A program made the position numbers and the translations under genes. The notes beneath the pieces are model-generated. The model was not told where the DNA came from and did no database searches. It was given only the letters and a program-made list of their open reading frames with translations. This document shows, one piece after another, positions 41,043-41,127 of a DNA stretch of 41,127 nt (position 1 is its first letter; every line of letters begins with the position of its first letter). The DNA is from Verrucomicrobiota bacterium (GTDB taxonomy: Bacteria; Verrucomicrobiota; Verrucomicrobiia; Chthoniobacterales; UBA10450): the NCBI GenBank assembly GCA_003219195.1, contig QHPX01000144.1, positions 1-41,127 of the forward strand, written 5' to 3'.

Positions 41043-41127
41043 GTGAACCTTGGACCGTGTCGCGCGCGACGCGCCTTTACCCTGATTGAATTGCTCGTCG
41101 TCATGGGCATCATTGCGATCTTAATGG
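41043..41127 (+). CDS. Type IV prepilin-like protein (start only, truncated by window end)
   Basis: From GTG 41043 the frame reads a short basic leader ending RARRA, then FTLIELLVVMGIIAILM. This is the prepilin N-terminal cleavage/methylation motif: cleavage precedes Phe, Glu is at +5, and a hydrophobic helix follows. Such proteins are pilins, pseudopilins of type II secretion, or the many secreted prepilin-like proteins of Verrucomicrobia and Planctomycetes. Only 28 codons are in the window, so the class cannot be decided. Confidence 0.85.
   Translation, partial: MNLGPCRARRAFTLIELLVVMGIIAILM

Overview
The window looks like a stretch of chromosome from a Gram-negative, outer-membrane bacterium, most likely a soil member of the Verrucomicrobiota (Chthoniobacterales/Spartobacteria type). 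This placement is an inference. It rests on lipid A genes (lpxB, an LpxL-type acyltransferase, an ArnT/PMT-type glycosyltransferase), a long plant/cyanobacteria-type IspH, DUF3309 and DUF6941 small proteins, an OpcA-Zwf pair and many short palindromic intergenic repeats. No rRNA, tRNA, CRISPR array, prophage or transposase gene was recognised. Most of the window is housekeeping and envelope metabolism in short operons on both strands.

Layout. 0.3-4.9 kb is an envelope operon: GDP-fucose synthase, a Gfo/Idh/MocA oxidoreductase, lpxB and a GT83-like membrane glycosyltransferase. 5-8.1 kb holds a HIT phosphorylase-like protein, two unknown membrane-anchored proteins that converge with a 2-nt gap, and an IscA-type protein. 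8.2-12.4 kb carries mutL, gmd (which makes the substrate of the GDP-fucose synthase), uppP and a DUF6941 gene. 12.4-19.2 kb carries an M23 peptidase, DUF3309, purA, uppS, hemW, a DUF362 protein and a squalene/phytoene-synthase-like gene. 19.2-23.1 kb carries a family-4 uracil-DNA glycosylase, queA, an acyl-CoA thioesterase, a small lipoprotein and a WcaL-like glycosyltransferase. 23.1-27.6 kb on the minus strand is zwf-opcA preceded by a fused LMW-phosphatase/serine hydroxymethyltransferase gene. 27.7-33.7 kb carries an LpxL-like gene, an L,D-transpeptidase, ispH, a broken ku, doxX, a dienelactone hydrolase and an NTF2-like gene. 33.7-41.1 kb carries a broken S46 peptidase, a sulfotransferase, a methyltransferase, a CPBP protease, an NlpC/P60-like protein, a cupin, a secreted unknown, an NCS1-transporter remnant and the first codons of a type IV prepilin-like gene.

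Two linked sequence systems stand out. First, the exact 10-mer AAGATCGACA (or its complement TGTCGATCTT) occurs 33 times by hand count, against about 0.08 expected by chance. It is balanced between strands, lies both inside genes (in all reading frames) and between them, and is nearly always followed by A or T. This density resembles DNA uptake sequences or cyanobacterial HIP1. Second, a dispersed element of about 83-91 bp occurs four times. It starts with that 10-mer, or a close variant, and ends in ATCAA. Three copies lie in frame inside protein genes (lpxB, the squalene-synthase-like gene, ku), in both orientations, much like the palindromic coding elements of Rickettsia.

A third layer is a set of hairpin repeats at gene 3' ends. 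Their terminal TAG supplies the stop codon of at least four genes.
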